The notes beneath the pieces were generated by a model. It saw only the letters and a list, made by a program, of their open reading frames with translations, had not been told where the DNA came from and did not search any database. The translations under genes and the position numbers were made by a program. A stretch of 64,000 nucleotides of DNA from DASTFP01 sp963744345 (GTDB lineage: Bacteria; Verrucomicrobiota; Verrucomicrobiia; Chthoniobacterales; Terrimicrobiaceae): the NCBI GenBank assembly GCA_963744345.1, contig CAVUTD010000019.1, forward strand, positions 205,534-269,533. Direction: 5' to 3'. Each line of letters starts with the position of its first letter. Within the stretch, counting starts at the first letter, position 1. Positions 34,022-44,015 of the stretch are shown here, in pieces.

Positions 34022-34723
34022 ATGCAGAAACATCGCAGCAAACGTTATCGGGCTGCCGCCGCGAAGGTGGATGGCAAACGCAGGTATCCGCTCGCGGAAG
34101 CGATCAGGACGTTAAAATCTCTCGAGGCGGCAAAATTCGATCAGACCGTTACTTTGTCCTTCAAATTAGGCGTGGATCCCAAGCAGAGCGATCAAATGGT
34201 ACGTGGCACCTGTGCACTTCCGCATGGTAGCGGCAAGGCAGTTCGTGTCCTTGTTTTCGCTACCGGGCCTGCCGCCGAGGCAGCCAGGGAAGCAGGAGCC
34301 GAATTTGTCGGCTATGAAGATTTAATCAAAAAGGTGACTGCAGGGTTTTCGGATTTCGATGTGGCCGTAGCCACGCCGGCCGCGATGGCCGAAGTGAAAA
34401 AGCTGGGTAAATTGCTTGGTCCGCGTGGTCTGATGCCGAATCCCAAGACCGGGACAGTGACCGAGGACACTGCCAAAGCGGTCAAGGAAGTCAAGGCCGG
34501 GCGGGTGGAGTTCAAGCTGGATAAGAACGCGAATATCGCGGTGCCTGTGGGGAAGTATTCATTTACTGAGGATGCCTTGGTCCAGAATGGCAGCGCGGTC
34601 ATCGAAGCGGTCGTTAAGGCCAGGCCTGCGACGGCGAAGGGCTCATTTGTCGAAAACATCACCCTCGCTGCTACCATGAGCCCCGGGGTTAGCGTTGATC
34701 CAGCCCCTTTTCTGAAGAACTAA
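34022..34723 (+). CDS. rplA: 50S ribosomal protein L1
   Basis: 233 residues from ATG 34022 (MQKHRSKRYRAA), preceded by GCAGGA as ribosome-binding site; a start five codons upstream lacks one. The L1 signature is present (KLGKLLGPRGLMPNPKTGTV), as is the C-terminal SFVENITLAATMSPGVSVD. L1 binds 23S rRNA at the L1 stalk and often represses its own operon. 13 bp precede rplJ. Confidence 0.97.
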   Translation: MQKHRSKRYRAAAAKVDGKRRYPLAEAIRTLKSLEAAKFDQTVTLSFKLGVDPKQSDQMVRGTCALPHGSGKAVRVLVFATGPAAEAAREAGAEFVGYEDLIKKVTAGFSDFDVAVATPAAMAEVKKLGKLLGPRGLMPNPKTGTVTEDTAKAVKEVKAGRVEFKLDKNANIAVPVGKYSFTEDALVQNGSAVIEAVVKARPATAKGSFVENITLAATMSPGVSVDPAPFLKN

Positions 34724-34736
34724 GATCCCTTCTATC

Positions 34737-35249
34737 ATGAGACCTGAAAAAGCCACGATTGTCGCCGATATTCAGACCAAGCTTAAGAATTCACCCTTTC
34801 TCCTCATTGCCGACTATGCCGGTATGCAAGTTAAGCATTTCGAGGAACTGCGCGTGCGCCTCGCGCGCGTGGACGCAACCATACACGTCATTAAGAATAC
34901 GTTCATCAAACGCGCGATAAGCGCTCTCGGCTTGCCGGAGTTAAACGGCGCTCTCACGGGCCAAACTGCTATGGTCACAGGCGAGAATGACGTTTGTGCG
35001 GCGGCGAAAGTCCTCAAAACCTTCGTGGCGGAATTCGAACGGCCGCCAGTCAAGGCGGGCATTCTTGACGACACCATCCTCAGTGCCGTCCAGATCGATG
35101 TCCTGGCCGATCTTCCTACCAGGGATGTTCTCCAAGCCAGGCTCCTGGGACTCTTGTTGGCGCCAGCCACCAAGCTTGTCCGTGTGCTCAACGAGCCGGC
35201 TTCCGGCCTGGCCCGTGTTCTGAAGGCCAAAGCGGAAGCGACAGGCTAA
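34737..35249 (+). CDS. rplJ: 50S ribosomal protein L10
   Basis: 170 residues. The N-terminus MRPEKATIVADIQTKL, the FLLIADYAGMQVKHFEELR segment and VIKNTFIKRAI are typical, and the C-terminal helix that binds L7/L12 dimers is present. It anchors the L12 stalk to 23S rRNA. It is cotranscribed with rplA (13-bp gap) and is followed by a 179-bp spacer before rplL. Confidence 0.97.
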   Translation: MRPEKATIVADIQTKLKNSPFLLIADYAGMQVKHFEELRVRLARVDATIHVIKNTFIKRAISALGLPELNGALTGQTAMVTGENDVCAAAKVLKTFVAEFERPPVKAGILDDTILSAVQIDVLADLPTRDVLQARLLGLLLAPATKLVRVLNEPASGLARVLKAKAEATG

Positions 35250-35386
35250 TTGCAAACCACAAACTGGCGAAAAAAGCGTCCGCCTTTTCCTCTCCCAAGC
35301 GAATTTCCCTCGGCGTTCGAAGCCGCGCCGCGGGCAGCAAATAAAAGATGGTTCCTTGTCGGGCTGGCGGCTGTCGGCCTCAAATG

Positions 35387-35402
35387 CCCTGAGGCTTCGG
35401 GG
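35387..35402 (+). promoter_or_regulatory. Small hairpin in the rplJ-rplL spacer
   Basis: CCCTGAGGCTTCGGGG folds into a 6-bp stem with a 4-base loop about 27 bp before rplL. The 179-bp spacer around it holds no gene. In other bacteria the rplJ-rplL interval carries signals that raise L12 output relative to L10; a similar role is possible. No clear Shine-Dalgarno precedes rplL. Confidence 0.3.
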
Positions 35403-35428
35403 TGCGACAATACCGAACATAGAAAATC

Positions 35429-35815
35429 ATGGCAGATACACAAAACCTGGTCGATCAGCTCAGCGCGCTCACTGTTCTTGAGATTGCTGATCTGGTGAAA
35501 CAACTTGAAGAAAAGTGGGGGGTGAGCGCCGCTGCGCCCATCGCGGTCGCCGCAGCGGGAGCTCCTGCCGCAGGCGCGGCCGCGCCCCCTGTCGAAGAAA
35601 AGACCGCCTTCGACGTCGTTCTCAAGGAAGCTGGTCCCAACAGGATAGCAGTCATCAAGGAGGTGCGCGCAGCGGTGGCCGGTCTCGGCCTGGCCGAGGC
35701 CAAAGCGCTCGTGGAAAGCGCTCCCAAAGCCCTGAAAGAAGCTATCACCAAGGAAGAGGCTGAAGAAATCAAAAAGAAAATCGAAGCCGTCGGCGCCAAG
35801 GTCGAGATCAAATAG
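35429..35815 (+). CDS. rplL: 50S ribosomal protein L7/L12
   Basis: 128 residues. The N-terminal dimerisation helix (LVDQLSALTVLEIADLVKQLEEKWGV), an alanine-rich hinge, and the C-terminal factor-binding domain (KTAFDVVLKEAGPNRIAVIK...GLGLAEAKALVE) are all present. It forms the flexible stalk recruiting translation GTPases. A 264-bp gap with no gene separates it from rpoB. Confidence 0.97.
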   Translation: MADTQNLVDQLSALTVLEIADLVKQLEEKWGVSAAAPIAVAAAGAPAAGAAAPPVEEKTAFDVVLKEAGPNRIAVIKEVRAAVAGLGLAEAKALVESAPKALKEAITKEEAEEIKKKIEAVGAKVEIK

Positions 35816-36079
35816 GCTTCTTTTCCCGCTGTCGGAGACGCACGGCTAAAAATTTCTGCGATTTTGGCTTGCGTCCCTGGCATCAGGGTTCAGTATTGAT
35901 AATTCCGCCGATTCACGTCTCAGCCATCTGCACCGTCCGGAAAAACGCTCATTATTTCCGTCCCTGTTCGAGCCGAAGAAATGGTTTTCCGGTTCGCAGG
36001 GCATCGCTTTGCCCTTGTCACTTTTAGCAGCCGGTGCCGCGCATAGAACGGCACCACATCTTCACTCCATTTCATAGCC

Positions 36080-39000
36080 ATGTCTGAACGCATTCACTTC
36101 GGGAAGCTTAGGGAAGCGATCGAACCGCCGAATCTTATCGAACTTCAGATTAACTCGTACAACGAGTTCTTTCAGAAGGAGGTTGAACCGTCGCGTCGCA
36201 AGAATGTGGGACTGCAGGCGGTATTCCGGGAGTTTTTCCCGATCTTCGGCTTCGAGGAAAAGTCAAGTCTGGACTTTGTCAGTTATGAACTGGGCGAGCC
36301 GAAGATGTCGGCGATTGAGTGTCAGCGTGAGGGGCAAACGTACAGCGCTCCCTTGTACGTCACCTTTCGCTACAAGGACGAGAAGAGCACCAAGGAGGAA
36401 AAGGTCTACATGGGCGAGATTCCGCTGATGACTCCGCAAGGCACTTTTGTCATCAATGGGGCCGAGCGCGTGGTGGTCAGTCAGCTTCACCGTTCACCGG
36501 GAATTTGTTTCGAGACGAGCGTCCATCTTAACGGGAAGCTTTTGCACGGCTTTCGCATCATTCCCGACAGGGGATCATGGATCGAAGTGCAATTCGACAC
36601 GAGTGATTTGCTCTATGTTTATCTCGATCGTCGGAAGCGGCGCCGAAAATTTCTGGCGACCACGTTTTTGCGCGCGCTTGGCTACCCCTCCGACGAGGAT
36701 ATCATCAAGTTGTTCTACGAGGTTATCGAGCTCAATTTGAGTGAGAACCTTGATGAGGATGAGATCAGCACAAAGGTTCTCTTTGAAGATATCCGAGATG
36801 GCGAGATCACCGTCGCGCGGGCTTTCGAGCCGCTCAATGCGGCGACCATCCGGCAGCTTATGTCCCTCGGTCACCAGAGTGTGAGAGTGGTCGATATGAA
36901 GCAGGACGACACGATTATTAAGTCGCTCAAGAAGGACCCTGCGCACGACGAAGAGGAGGCTCTGAAGGATATCTATCGCAAGCTGCGCCCGGGTGATCCG
37001 CCGACGGTGCAGAATGCGCGAAGCATGCTTAAGAGGCTGTTCTTTGATCCAAAGCGCTACGACCTCGGACGTGTTGGCCGCCATAAGATCAATCAAAAAC
37101 TTGGGCTCCAGATTAGCGAGGAGGAGCGGATCCTCGTAAAAGACGACTTTATCGCCGCCATGAAATATCTGGTGGAACTCCGCAAGGGAGAGGGGATGAC
37201 TGACGATATCGATCACCTGGGCAGCCGTCGCGTGCGTACTGTCGGGGAGCTCCTGGCTAATCAATGCCGGGTGGGACTCGCTCGCACCGAACGTCTCGTC
37301 CGCGAGCGGATGACCCTTTTTGATGCGGGCGTGGACCAGATTACTCCGCAGAAGCTTATCAATCCGAAATCGCTCAGTGCCGTCGTGCGTGACTTCTTCG
37401 GTCGTTCGCAATTGAGCCAGTTCATGGACCAGACCAACCCGCTTTCCGAACTCACGCATAAGCGACGCCTTTCGGCGCTGGGGCCAGGTGGCCTGAGTCG
37501 GGACCGGGCAGGCTTTGAAGTTCGGGACGTTCATCCCTCTCATTACGGGCGCATCTGTCCGATCGAAACACCCGAAGGTCCGAACATCGGACTGATCAGC
37601 TCGCTAAGCACGTTTGCTCGGGTCAACGAATTCGGCTTTATCGAGACTCCCTATCGTAAGGTCATCAACGGTCGGGTGACTGATGAAGTGGTTTATCTCA
37701 GCGGAGATCGGGACGAAACCTTTTACATTGCTCAAGCCAATGCTTCCGTAGATTCGCAAGGACGCTTTACCGAGGAGAAAGTTTCCACGCGATATCGTGG
37801 AGACTTTCTGGAGGTGGAGCCGGACAAGGTGCAGTATATGGACGTCTCGCCCAAGCAGTTGGTGTCGGTTGCTGCGGGTCTCATCCCTTTTCTCGAGCAC
37901 GATGATGCCAACCGTGCGCTGATGGGCTCGAACATGCAACGCCAAGGCGTTCCACTCCTCGTCTCCGAAGCGCCCTTGGTGGGCACGGGCCTTGAAGCTC
38001 GGGTTGCCCAGGATTCGAAGGCAGTCGTTCTGGCGGAAGCGCCGGGCGTCGTCGCTTCGGTGACCGGCAGCCAGATCGTCGTTACGTCGGACGGTACACT
38101 GCCGGACAGCAAAAAGAAACTGAAGTCCGATGCCGCCAACGGCGTGTGGGTTTACGAATTGCGCAAGTTCATGCGCTCGAACGCGAGCACGTGCATTAAC
38201 CAAAAGCCAATTGTCCGTCGGGGACAGCAGGTGGATAAGGGCCAAGTCATCGCTGATGGACCAAATACCGAGAACGGCGAACTTGCTCTTGGCCGCAATG
38301 CCCTGGTCGCCTTTATGCCTTGGAATGGGTACAACTTCGAGGATGCCATTCTTATTTCCGAGCGGGTGGTCAAGGAAGACATCTACACGTCCATTCACAT
38401 CGACGAATTCGAGATCGGCGCGCGAGACACCAAGCTCGGTCCTGAAGAAATCACTCGCGATATTCCCAACGTCAGCGAAGAGGCCCTGCAAAATCTAGGC
38501 CCTGATGGCGTGATTCGGATCGGAGCCGAGGTGAAGCCGGGAGATATTCTCGTGGGCAAGATCACTCCGAAGAGCGAGACGGAATTGGCGCCCGAAGAGC
38601 GTCTTCTGCGCGCTATCTTCGGTGAAAAGGCCGCTGACGTGAAGGACACCTCATTGACGGTGCCTTCCGGCACCTACGGTATCGTCATGGACGTCAAAGT
38701 GTCCTCCAAGAAAGAGATCACTCGCAACAAGATGACGCCGACTGAATCAAAGCGTCAGCAAAAGATGATCATGGAGGACTACAAGCGGCGCAAAGACGAA
38801 TTGCACGAGCAACTCACTGCAGCGCTTTCGAATATCCTGCTCAACGAGAAAATTCCGCTCGACGTCGTCAATGCACAGACGGGCGAGATTATTATTCCGG
38901 CAAATCGCAAGATCACCAAGCAGCTTCTTCGGAAGTTGGCCGCGGTTTACGATCACATCGAGATCGACCCGAGTCCCATTCGGAACAAGATCCGCGAGAT

Positions 39001-39874
39001 CATCGGCCAATACGAGCACCGCTTTGAAGACCTGGATCGCGAAAAGGATGAAAATCTCGGCCGGATCGAGAGCGGGGATGACGTTGATCCCGGAATCATC
39101 AAGCAGGTGAAAGTTTATGTCGCCAGTAAGCGAAAGCTGTCCGTCGGCGACAAAATGGCTGGACGGCATGGCAACAAGGGAGTGGTTGCCAAGATTGTTC
39201 CCGAGGAAGACATGCCCTTCTTGCCGGATGGGACGCCGGTGGACATTGTGCTTAACCCTCTGGGCGTGCCCAGCCGGATGAACGTCGGCCAGGTACTGGA
39301 AACTCATCTGGGCGTCGCCGCCAAAGCTCTGGGCTTCAAGGTCGCAACTCCAGTCTTCGATGGCATTCCCGAGGAAAAGATCAGAGAATACCTTCGCGAA
39401 GCCGGAACCAAGCAGAACTTTACTTGGGTCACGGAGACGGGCAAATCGACAGTTTATGATGGCCGGACGGGAGAACCCTTCGATCAACAGGTTGTCGTCG
39501 GTTACATCTACATGCTCAAGTTGGGCCACTTGGTTGCAGACAAGATCCACGCGCGCGCTGTGGGTCCCTACAGTTTGGTCACTCAACAGCCGTTGGGAGG
39601 CAAGGCTCAGTACGGCGGTCAGCGATTTGGCGAGATGGAAGTCTGGGCGCTGGAAGCTTACGGTGCTGCCTACACGTTACAGGAACTGTTGACCGTCAAG
39701 TCGGACGATGTTCAGGGGCGTACGCGAATTTACGAATCCATCGTCAAGGGAGACAATTCTCTCGAGGCAGGCACGCCCGAATCGTTTAACGTTCTCATCA
39801 AGGAAATGAAGGGCCTCGGCCTCGATGTGCGAGTCGGCGGAAAGGAACCCGTCTTTAGTGGCGCAGCAGCGTAA
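36080..39874 (+). CDS. rpoB: DNA-directed RNA polymerase beta subunit
   Basis: 1264 residues, an uninterrupted frame. Visible landmarks: PLMTPQGTFVINGAERV, the rifampicin region GRSQLSQFMDQTNPLSE followed by LTHKRRLSALGPGG with the usual drug-sensitive residues at the Asp, His and Ser positions, DRAGFEVRDVHPSHYGRICP, and the C-terminal clamp segment ERFGEMEVWALEAYGA in the form RFGEMEVWALEAYGA. The 264-bp upstream gap contains a CCCTG/CAGGG hairpin (35875-35888) but no sure promoter. rpoC follows after 38 bp. Confidence 0.98.
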   Translation: MSERIHFGKLREAIEPPNLIELQINSYNEFFQKEVEPSRRKNVGLQAVFREFFPIFGFEEKSSLDFVSYELGEPKMSAIECQREGQTYSAPLYVTFRYKDEKSTKEEKVYMGEIPLMTPQGTFVINGAERVVVSQLHRSPGICFETSVHLNGKLLHGFRIIPDRGSWIEVQFDTSDLLYVYLDRRKRRRKFLATTFLRALGYPSDEDIIKLFYEVIELNLSENLDEDEISTKVLFEDIRDGEITVARAFEPLNAATIRQLMSLGHQSVRVVDMKQDDTIIKSLKKDPAHDEEEALKDIYRKLRPGDPPTVQNARSMLKRLFFDPKRYDLGRVGRHKINQKLGLQISEEERILVKDDFIAAMKYLVELRKGEGMTDDIDHLGSRRVRTVGELLANQCRVGLARTERLVRERMTLFDAGVDQITPQKLINPKSLSAVVRDFFGRSQLSQFMDQTNPLSELTHKRRLSALGPGGLSRDRAGFEVRDVHPSHYGRICPIETPEGPNIGLISSLSTFARVNEFGFIETPYRKVINGRVTDEVVYLSGDRDETFYIAQANASVDSQGRFTEEKVSTRYRGDFLEVEPDKVQYMDVSPKQLVSVAAGLIPFLEHDDANRALMGSNMQRQGVPLLVSEAPLVGTGLEARVAQDSKAVVLAEAPGVVASVTGSQIVVTSDGTLPDSKKKLKSDAANGVWVYELRKFMRSNASTCINQKPIVRRGQQVDKGQVIADGPNTENGELALGRNALVAFMPWNGYNFEDAILISERVVKEDIYTSIHIDEFEIGARDTKLGPEEITRDIPNVSEEALQNLGPDGVIRIGAEVKPGDILVGKITPKSETELAPEERLLRAIFGEKAADVKDTSLTVPSGTYGIVMDVKVSSKKEITRNKMTPTESKRQQKMIMEDYKRRKDELHEQLTAALSNILLNEKIPLDVVNAQTGEIIIPANRKITKQLLRKLAAVYDHIEIDPSPIRNKIREIIGQYEHRFEDLDREKDENLGRIESGDDVDPGIIKQVKVYVASKRKLSVGDKMAGRHGNKGVVAKIVPEEDMPFLPDGTPVDIVLNPLGVPSRMNVGQVLETHLGVAAKALGFKVATPVFDGIPEEKIREYLREAGTKQNFTWVTETGKSTVYDGRTGEPFDQQVVVGYIYMLKLGHLVADKIHARAVGPYSLVTQQPLGGKAQYGGQRFGEMEVWALEAYGAAYTLQELLTVKSDDVQGRTRIYESIVKGDNSLEAGTPESFNVLIKEMKGLGLDVRVGGKEPVFSGAAA

Positions 39875-39912
39875 AGGATCCGAGAAAGAGCAACTAGCAT
39901 CAGAAACTTTTC

Positions 39913-42900
39913 ATGAAAGAAGTTAACATCGGCGAAATCTTCGGAGAGCAACGCGCTGTCGGCTTTGACGAGGTGGCTATCACCGTGGCGGCTCCTGACA
40001 GCATACGGAGTTGGAGCAAGGGCGAAGTAAAAAACCCCGAGACGATCAACTACAGGACGTTCAAGCCGGAAAAAGGAGGCCTCTTCTGCGAACGCATCTT
40101 CGGGCCGACACGTGACTGGGAGTGCTCCTGCGGTAAGTATAAGCGCATCAAGCACAAAGGCGTGGTTTGCGATCGTTGCGGCGTCGAGGTGACGCTGAGC
40201 CGCGTCCGCCGCGAGCGGATGGGCCATATCGATCTTGCGGTGCCGGTCTCCCACATCTGGTTCTATAAGTGCATGCCCTCGCGTATCGGCCTGATGCTCG
40301 ATATGACGAGCAGACAGCTTGAGCGGGTTATCTATTATGAGGACTACATAGTTATCGATCCTGGAAATACCCCGCTGCAAAGGTGCCAACTCCTGACGGA
40401 GGCCGAGTTTCGGGAGGCGGAGGACCAATACGGAGACGTGTTCGTCGCCGGCATGGGTGCCGAAGCAATACAAAAACTGCTCGAACAGACGGACCTGCAG
40501 AATCTTAACGATGAAATCGAGCAGCAGATGGGGGCAACGCGAAGCAAGCAGCTTCGCAAGAAGCTCGCCAAGCGGTTGAAACTCGTGCAGGGCTTCATGA
40601 ATTCGAAGACTCGTCCGGAATGGATGATTCTCAATGTTCTGCCCGTCATTCCGCCAGACCTGCGCCCGCTTGTGCCGCTTGAAGGAGGTCGCTTTGCCAC
40701 CTCGGATCTCAACGACCTTTACCGCCGCGTCATCAACCGCAACAATCGACTGAAGACCCTGTTGCAGCTGAAAACTCCGGAGGTGATCATCCGCAACGAA
40801 AAGCGCATGCTCCAGGAGGCCGTCGATGCGCTCTTTGACAATGGGCGTCACGGCCGCGCCGTCACAGGTGCCGCCAACCGACCTTTGAAATCGTTGAGTG
40901 ACATGCTCAAGGGCAAGGGCGGACGGTTCCGTCAGAATCTTTTGGGCAAACGGGTGGACTATTCCGGGCGTTCGGTCATCGTGATTGGCCCCGAACTTAA
41001 GCTGCACCAATGCGGTCTGCCGAAGAAGATGGCGCTGGTTCTTTTTGAGCCGTTTATCATACGTCGCCTCAAGGAGCAGGGTCACGTCCACACCGTGCGC
41101 AGCGCGAAAAAGCTCATCGAGCGTCAAACTCCCGAGGTTTGGGACATCCTGGACGAAGTTACCAAGGGTCACGCCGTCCTTTTGAATCGCGCTCCCACCT
41201 TGCATCGTCTGTCCATCCAAGCGTTCGAACCGCAGTTAATTGAAGGTGAGGCTATTCGCATTCATCCTTTGGTTTGCACGGCTTACAACGCCGACTTCGA
41301 TGGCGATCAGATGGCAGTTCATGTGCCACTCTCGGTGGAGGCTCAACTGGAGGCTCGCATGCTGATGTTGGCGCCTAACAACATCTTCTCACCCTCGAGC
41401 GGGAAACCCATTACAACGCCTTCACAGGATATTCCCCTGGGCTGCTATTATCTCACGCAGAATACCCGTGCCGATAAGGGCGACCAACGGTTGCCGCTGT
41501 TCTCCACCGCTTCGGAGGTCGAACTAGCGATTTCCGAGAATGCGCTGACGACCCATAGTCGGATCCGCTTCAAGAACCCTGATCTCGGCCTGAACACCAT
41601 CTACGGTAGCAAGGAGGCGAAGGTCCTCGAAACCACCGCGGGAAGGGTGATTTTCAATGAGATCTGGCCCCACGAACTCGGCTTTTACAACAAGGTGTGC
41701 GGCAAGAAGCAGCTCTCCGACGTTATCTGGCGGTGCTACAAGGCTGTGGGGCAGCAGCGTACTGTCGAAACTCTTGATCGTCTCAAGGAGTTGGGTTTTC
41801 GCTCCGCGACCAAGGCTGGCATTTCCATTGGTATCACGGACATGATCATTCCGAGGGAGAAATCCACGCAGTTGGAGAGAGCTTACCGGGAAATCTCTGA
41901 GGTGGAGAAGCAATATCGTCGCGGTATCATCACCGACGGAGAGCGCAAGAACAAGGTGCAGGATATCTGGACCCATACCGGAGAAGAGCTTGCCAACGCC
42001 CTGTTTCGCACTCTTGAGTACAATGACGGCCGCAAAGACATGAACCCAGTGTTCATGATGGTTGACTCCGGGGCGCGCGGCAACCGCACACAGGTTAAAC
42101 AGCTCGCCGGAATGCGCGGCCTCATGGCCAAGCCTTCGGGCGAGATTATCGAGCGACCAATCATCTCGAATTTCCGCGAAGGTCTTTCCGTGCTCGAGTA
42201 TTTCATCTCAACCCACGGCGCGCGCAAGGGCCTGGCGGACACGGCTCTTAAGACCGCTGACTCCGGCTATCTCACGCGCAAGCTGGTGGATGCCTCGCAG
42301 GATGTAATCATCACGGAGGATGATTGTACCACGATCAATGGCATCGTGGTGCGTCCGATCTATGAAGGCGATGAGGAGGTCGTGAGCCTTTCAACGCGAA
42401 TCATTGGGCGGACAAGTTGCGAAACCGTTAAAGATCCCGTCACCGGCAATGCTGTCGTCAAGGCCGGGCAGATCGTTGACGAAGAAATCGCCGCGGCACT
42501 CGAGAAGATTGGCCTCGAGCAGCTCAAGATCCGATCCGCGCTCACCTGTGAGTCCAAACGCGGGATTTGTGCCAAGTGCTACGGACGCAACTTGGCAACC
42601 GGCCTCCCGGTGAAGCTCGGAGAAGCGGTCGGAATCATCGCGGCCCAGTCGATCGGTGAGCCGGGAACCCAGCTCACGATGCGCACTTTCCACGTCGGAG
42701 GCACCGCCAGTCAGACTTTCAAGCAACCCATCATCAAAGCGAAAAACGACGGGTTCGTTCGCTTTAATGATCTGAAGGTCGTCCAGAGTACCGAAAGCAA
42801 CTTCGTTGTCCTCAACAAGAACGGCACGGTGAGCGTTCACGCGAAGGACGGACGCGAACTGGAAAGCTATAATATCGTTATCGGGTCGGTGATTGCGGCC

Positions 42901-44013
42901 GCCGATGGCGCTTCCGTCAAGAAGGGGGAAACCTTTATCCAATGGGACCCCTACAACGTGCCGATCATCACTGAGAAAGCGGGCAAGGTCGAATTTCGGG
43001 ACATGATTCAGGGCGTCACCATCCGCAAGGAGGTTGACGAAGCCACCGGCGTCATGGGTACTGTTGTCATCGAACACAAGGAAGACCTCCATCCCCAGAT
43101 TGTGCTTGCCGGAGACCACAAAGAGATCTTCGCGAGCTATTCAATCCCCGCCGGCGCTCACATCGAGGTGAAAGAGGGTCAGAAAGTGCTCGCCGGCACA
43201 CGCCTGGCGCGTACTCCACGCAAGATCGCGAAGACGAAGGACATCACAGGCGGTTTGCCACGGGTGGCCGAGCTTTTCGAAGCCCGACGACCCAAAGACG
43301 CCGCCGAGATCGCGAAGATTGACGGTATTGTCGACATTGGCGGCACCGTACGAGCCAAACGCCGTTTGATCGTCACCGATGCCGACACTGGCGCTGAGGA
43401 GGAACACCTCATTCCGCTCTCCAAGCACATCATTGTCTTCAAGGGCGATTTCGTGAAGAAGGGTCAGCAACTTACCGAAGGTCCGGTCGTGCCGCACGAA
43501 GTGCTCGACGTCTGCGGACCTCAGGAGCTTCAGGAACATCTGCTCAATGAAGTGCAGGAGGTCTATCGGCTGCAAGGCGTCGAAATCAATGACAAACACA
43601 TTGAGATCATCGTGCGCCAGATGCTCCGCAAGGTGAAAATCACCGATCCAGGAGACACTGATCTTCTGTGGGGCGACCAGGTGGACCGGCTCGAGTTCAA
43701 CGCGGAAAACGAGCGCGTTATCGACAAGGGTGGCAAGCCCGCTGACGCCAGTCCGGTTTTGCTCGGCATAACCAAGGCATCGCTCGAAACGGACAGCTTT
43801 ATCTCGGCGGCGTCATTTCAGGATACAACACGCGTGCTCACCGAGGCCGCAACTCTAGGCAAGGTAGATAGGTTGCGGGGCTTCAAGGAAAACGTGATCA
43901 TGGGTCACCTCATTCCGGCAGGTACCGGCTTCAAGAGAAATCGTGAAATCGAGATCGCCCACATCGGTGATTCCTTGCAGGCAGAAGCTGAACCGCACAA
44001 AGCTGCAAGCTGA
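39913..44013 (+). CDS. rpoC: DNA-directed RNA polymerase beta' subunit
   Basis: 1366 residues in one frame. The N-terminal zinc finger (CSCGKYKRIKHKGVVCDRCG), the catalytic Mg loop YNADFDGDQMAVH near residue 460, the bridge helix and trigger loop region (GEPGTQLTMRTFHVGG) and the second zinc site (CESKRGICAKCYG) are present. rpsB begins 2 bp after its stop, which implies translational coupling between RNA polymerase and a ribosomal protein gene; rpsL/rpsG do not follow as they do in many bacteria. Confidence 0.98.
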   Translation: MKEVNIGEIFGEQRAVGFDEVAITVAAPDSIRSWSKGEVKNPETINYRTFKPEKGGLFCERIFGPTRDWECSCGKYKRIKHKGVVCDRCGVEVTLSRVRRERMGHIDLAVPVSHIWFYKCMPSRIGLMLDMTSRQLERVIYYEDYIVIDPGNTPLQRCQLLTEAEFREAEDQYGDVFVAGMGAEAIQKLLEQTDLQNLNDEIEQQMGATRSKQLRKKLAKRLKLVQGFMNSKTRPEWMILNVLPVIPPDLRPLVPLEGGRFATSDLNDLYRRVINRNNRLKTLLQLKTPEVIIRNEKRMLQEAVDALFDNGRHGRAVTGAANRPLKSLSDMLKGKGGRFRQNLLGKRVDYSGRSVIVIGPELKLHQCGLPKKMALVLFEPFIIRRLKEQGHVHTVRSAKKLIERQTPEVWDILDEVTKGHAVLLNRAPTLHRLSIQAFEPQLIEGEAIRIHPLVCTAYNADFDGDQMAVHVPLSVEAQLEARMLMLAPNNIFSPSSGKPITTPSQDIPLGCYYLTQNTRADKGDQRLPLFSTASEVELAISENALTTHSRIRFKNPDLGLNTIYGSKEAKVLETTAGRVIFNEIWPHELGFYNKVCGKKQLSDVIWRCYKAVGQQRTVETLDRLKELGFRSATKAGISIGITDMIIPREKSTQLERAYREISEVEKQYRRGIITDGERKNKVQDIWTHTGEELANALFRTLEYNDGRKDMNPVFMMVDSGARGNRTQVKQLAGMRGLMAKPSGEIIERPIISNFREGLSVLEYFISTHGARKGLADTALKTADSGYLTRKLVDASQDVIITEDDCTTINGIVVRPIYEGDEEVVSLSTRIIGRTSCETVKDPVTGNAVVKAGQIVDEEIAAALEKIGLEQLKIRSALTCESKRGICAKCYGRNLATGLPVKLGEAVGIIAAQSIGEPGTQLTMRTFHVGGTASQTFKQPIIKAKNDGFVRFNDLKVVQSTESNFVVLNKNGTVSVHAKDGRELESYNIVIGSVIAAADGASVKKGETFIQWDPYNVPIITEKAGKVEFRDMIQGVTIRKEVDEATGVMGTVVIEHKEDLHPQIVLAGDHKEIFASYSIPAGAHIEVKEGQKVLAGTRLARTPRKIAKTKDITGGLPRVAELFEARRPKDAAEIAKIDGIVDIGGTVRAKRRLIVTDADTGAEEEHLIPLSKHIIVFKGDFVKKGQQLTEGPVVPHEVLDVCGPQELQEHLLNEVQEVYRLQGVEINDKHIEIIVRQMLRKVKITDPGDTDLLWGDQVDRLEFNAENERVIDKGGKPADASPVLLGITKASLETDSFISAASFQDTTRVLTEAATLGKVDRLRGFKENVIMGHLIPAGTGFKRNREIEIAHIGDSLQAEAEPHKAAS

Positions 44014-44015
44014 TT

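Noticed and set aside
36575..37543. Reverse-strand frame of about 322 codons inside rpoB
   Set aside because: Mirror image of rpoB codon bias with no protein-family features.
39730..41220. Long reverse-strand frame (about 496 codons) across the end of rpoB and start of rpoC
   Set aside because: It lies antisense to two certain genes and has no recognisable domain; long antisense frames are common opposite highly biased coding sequence.
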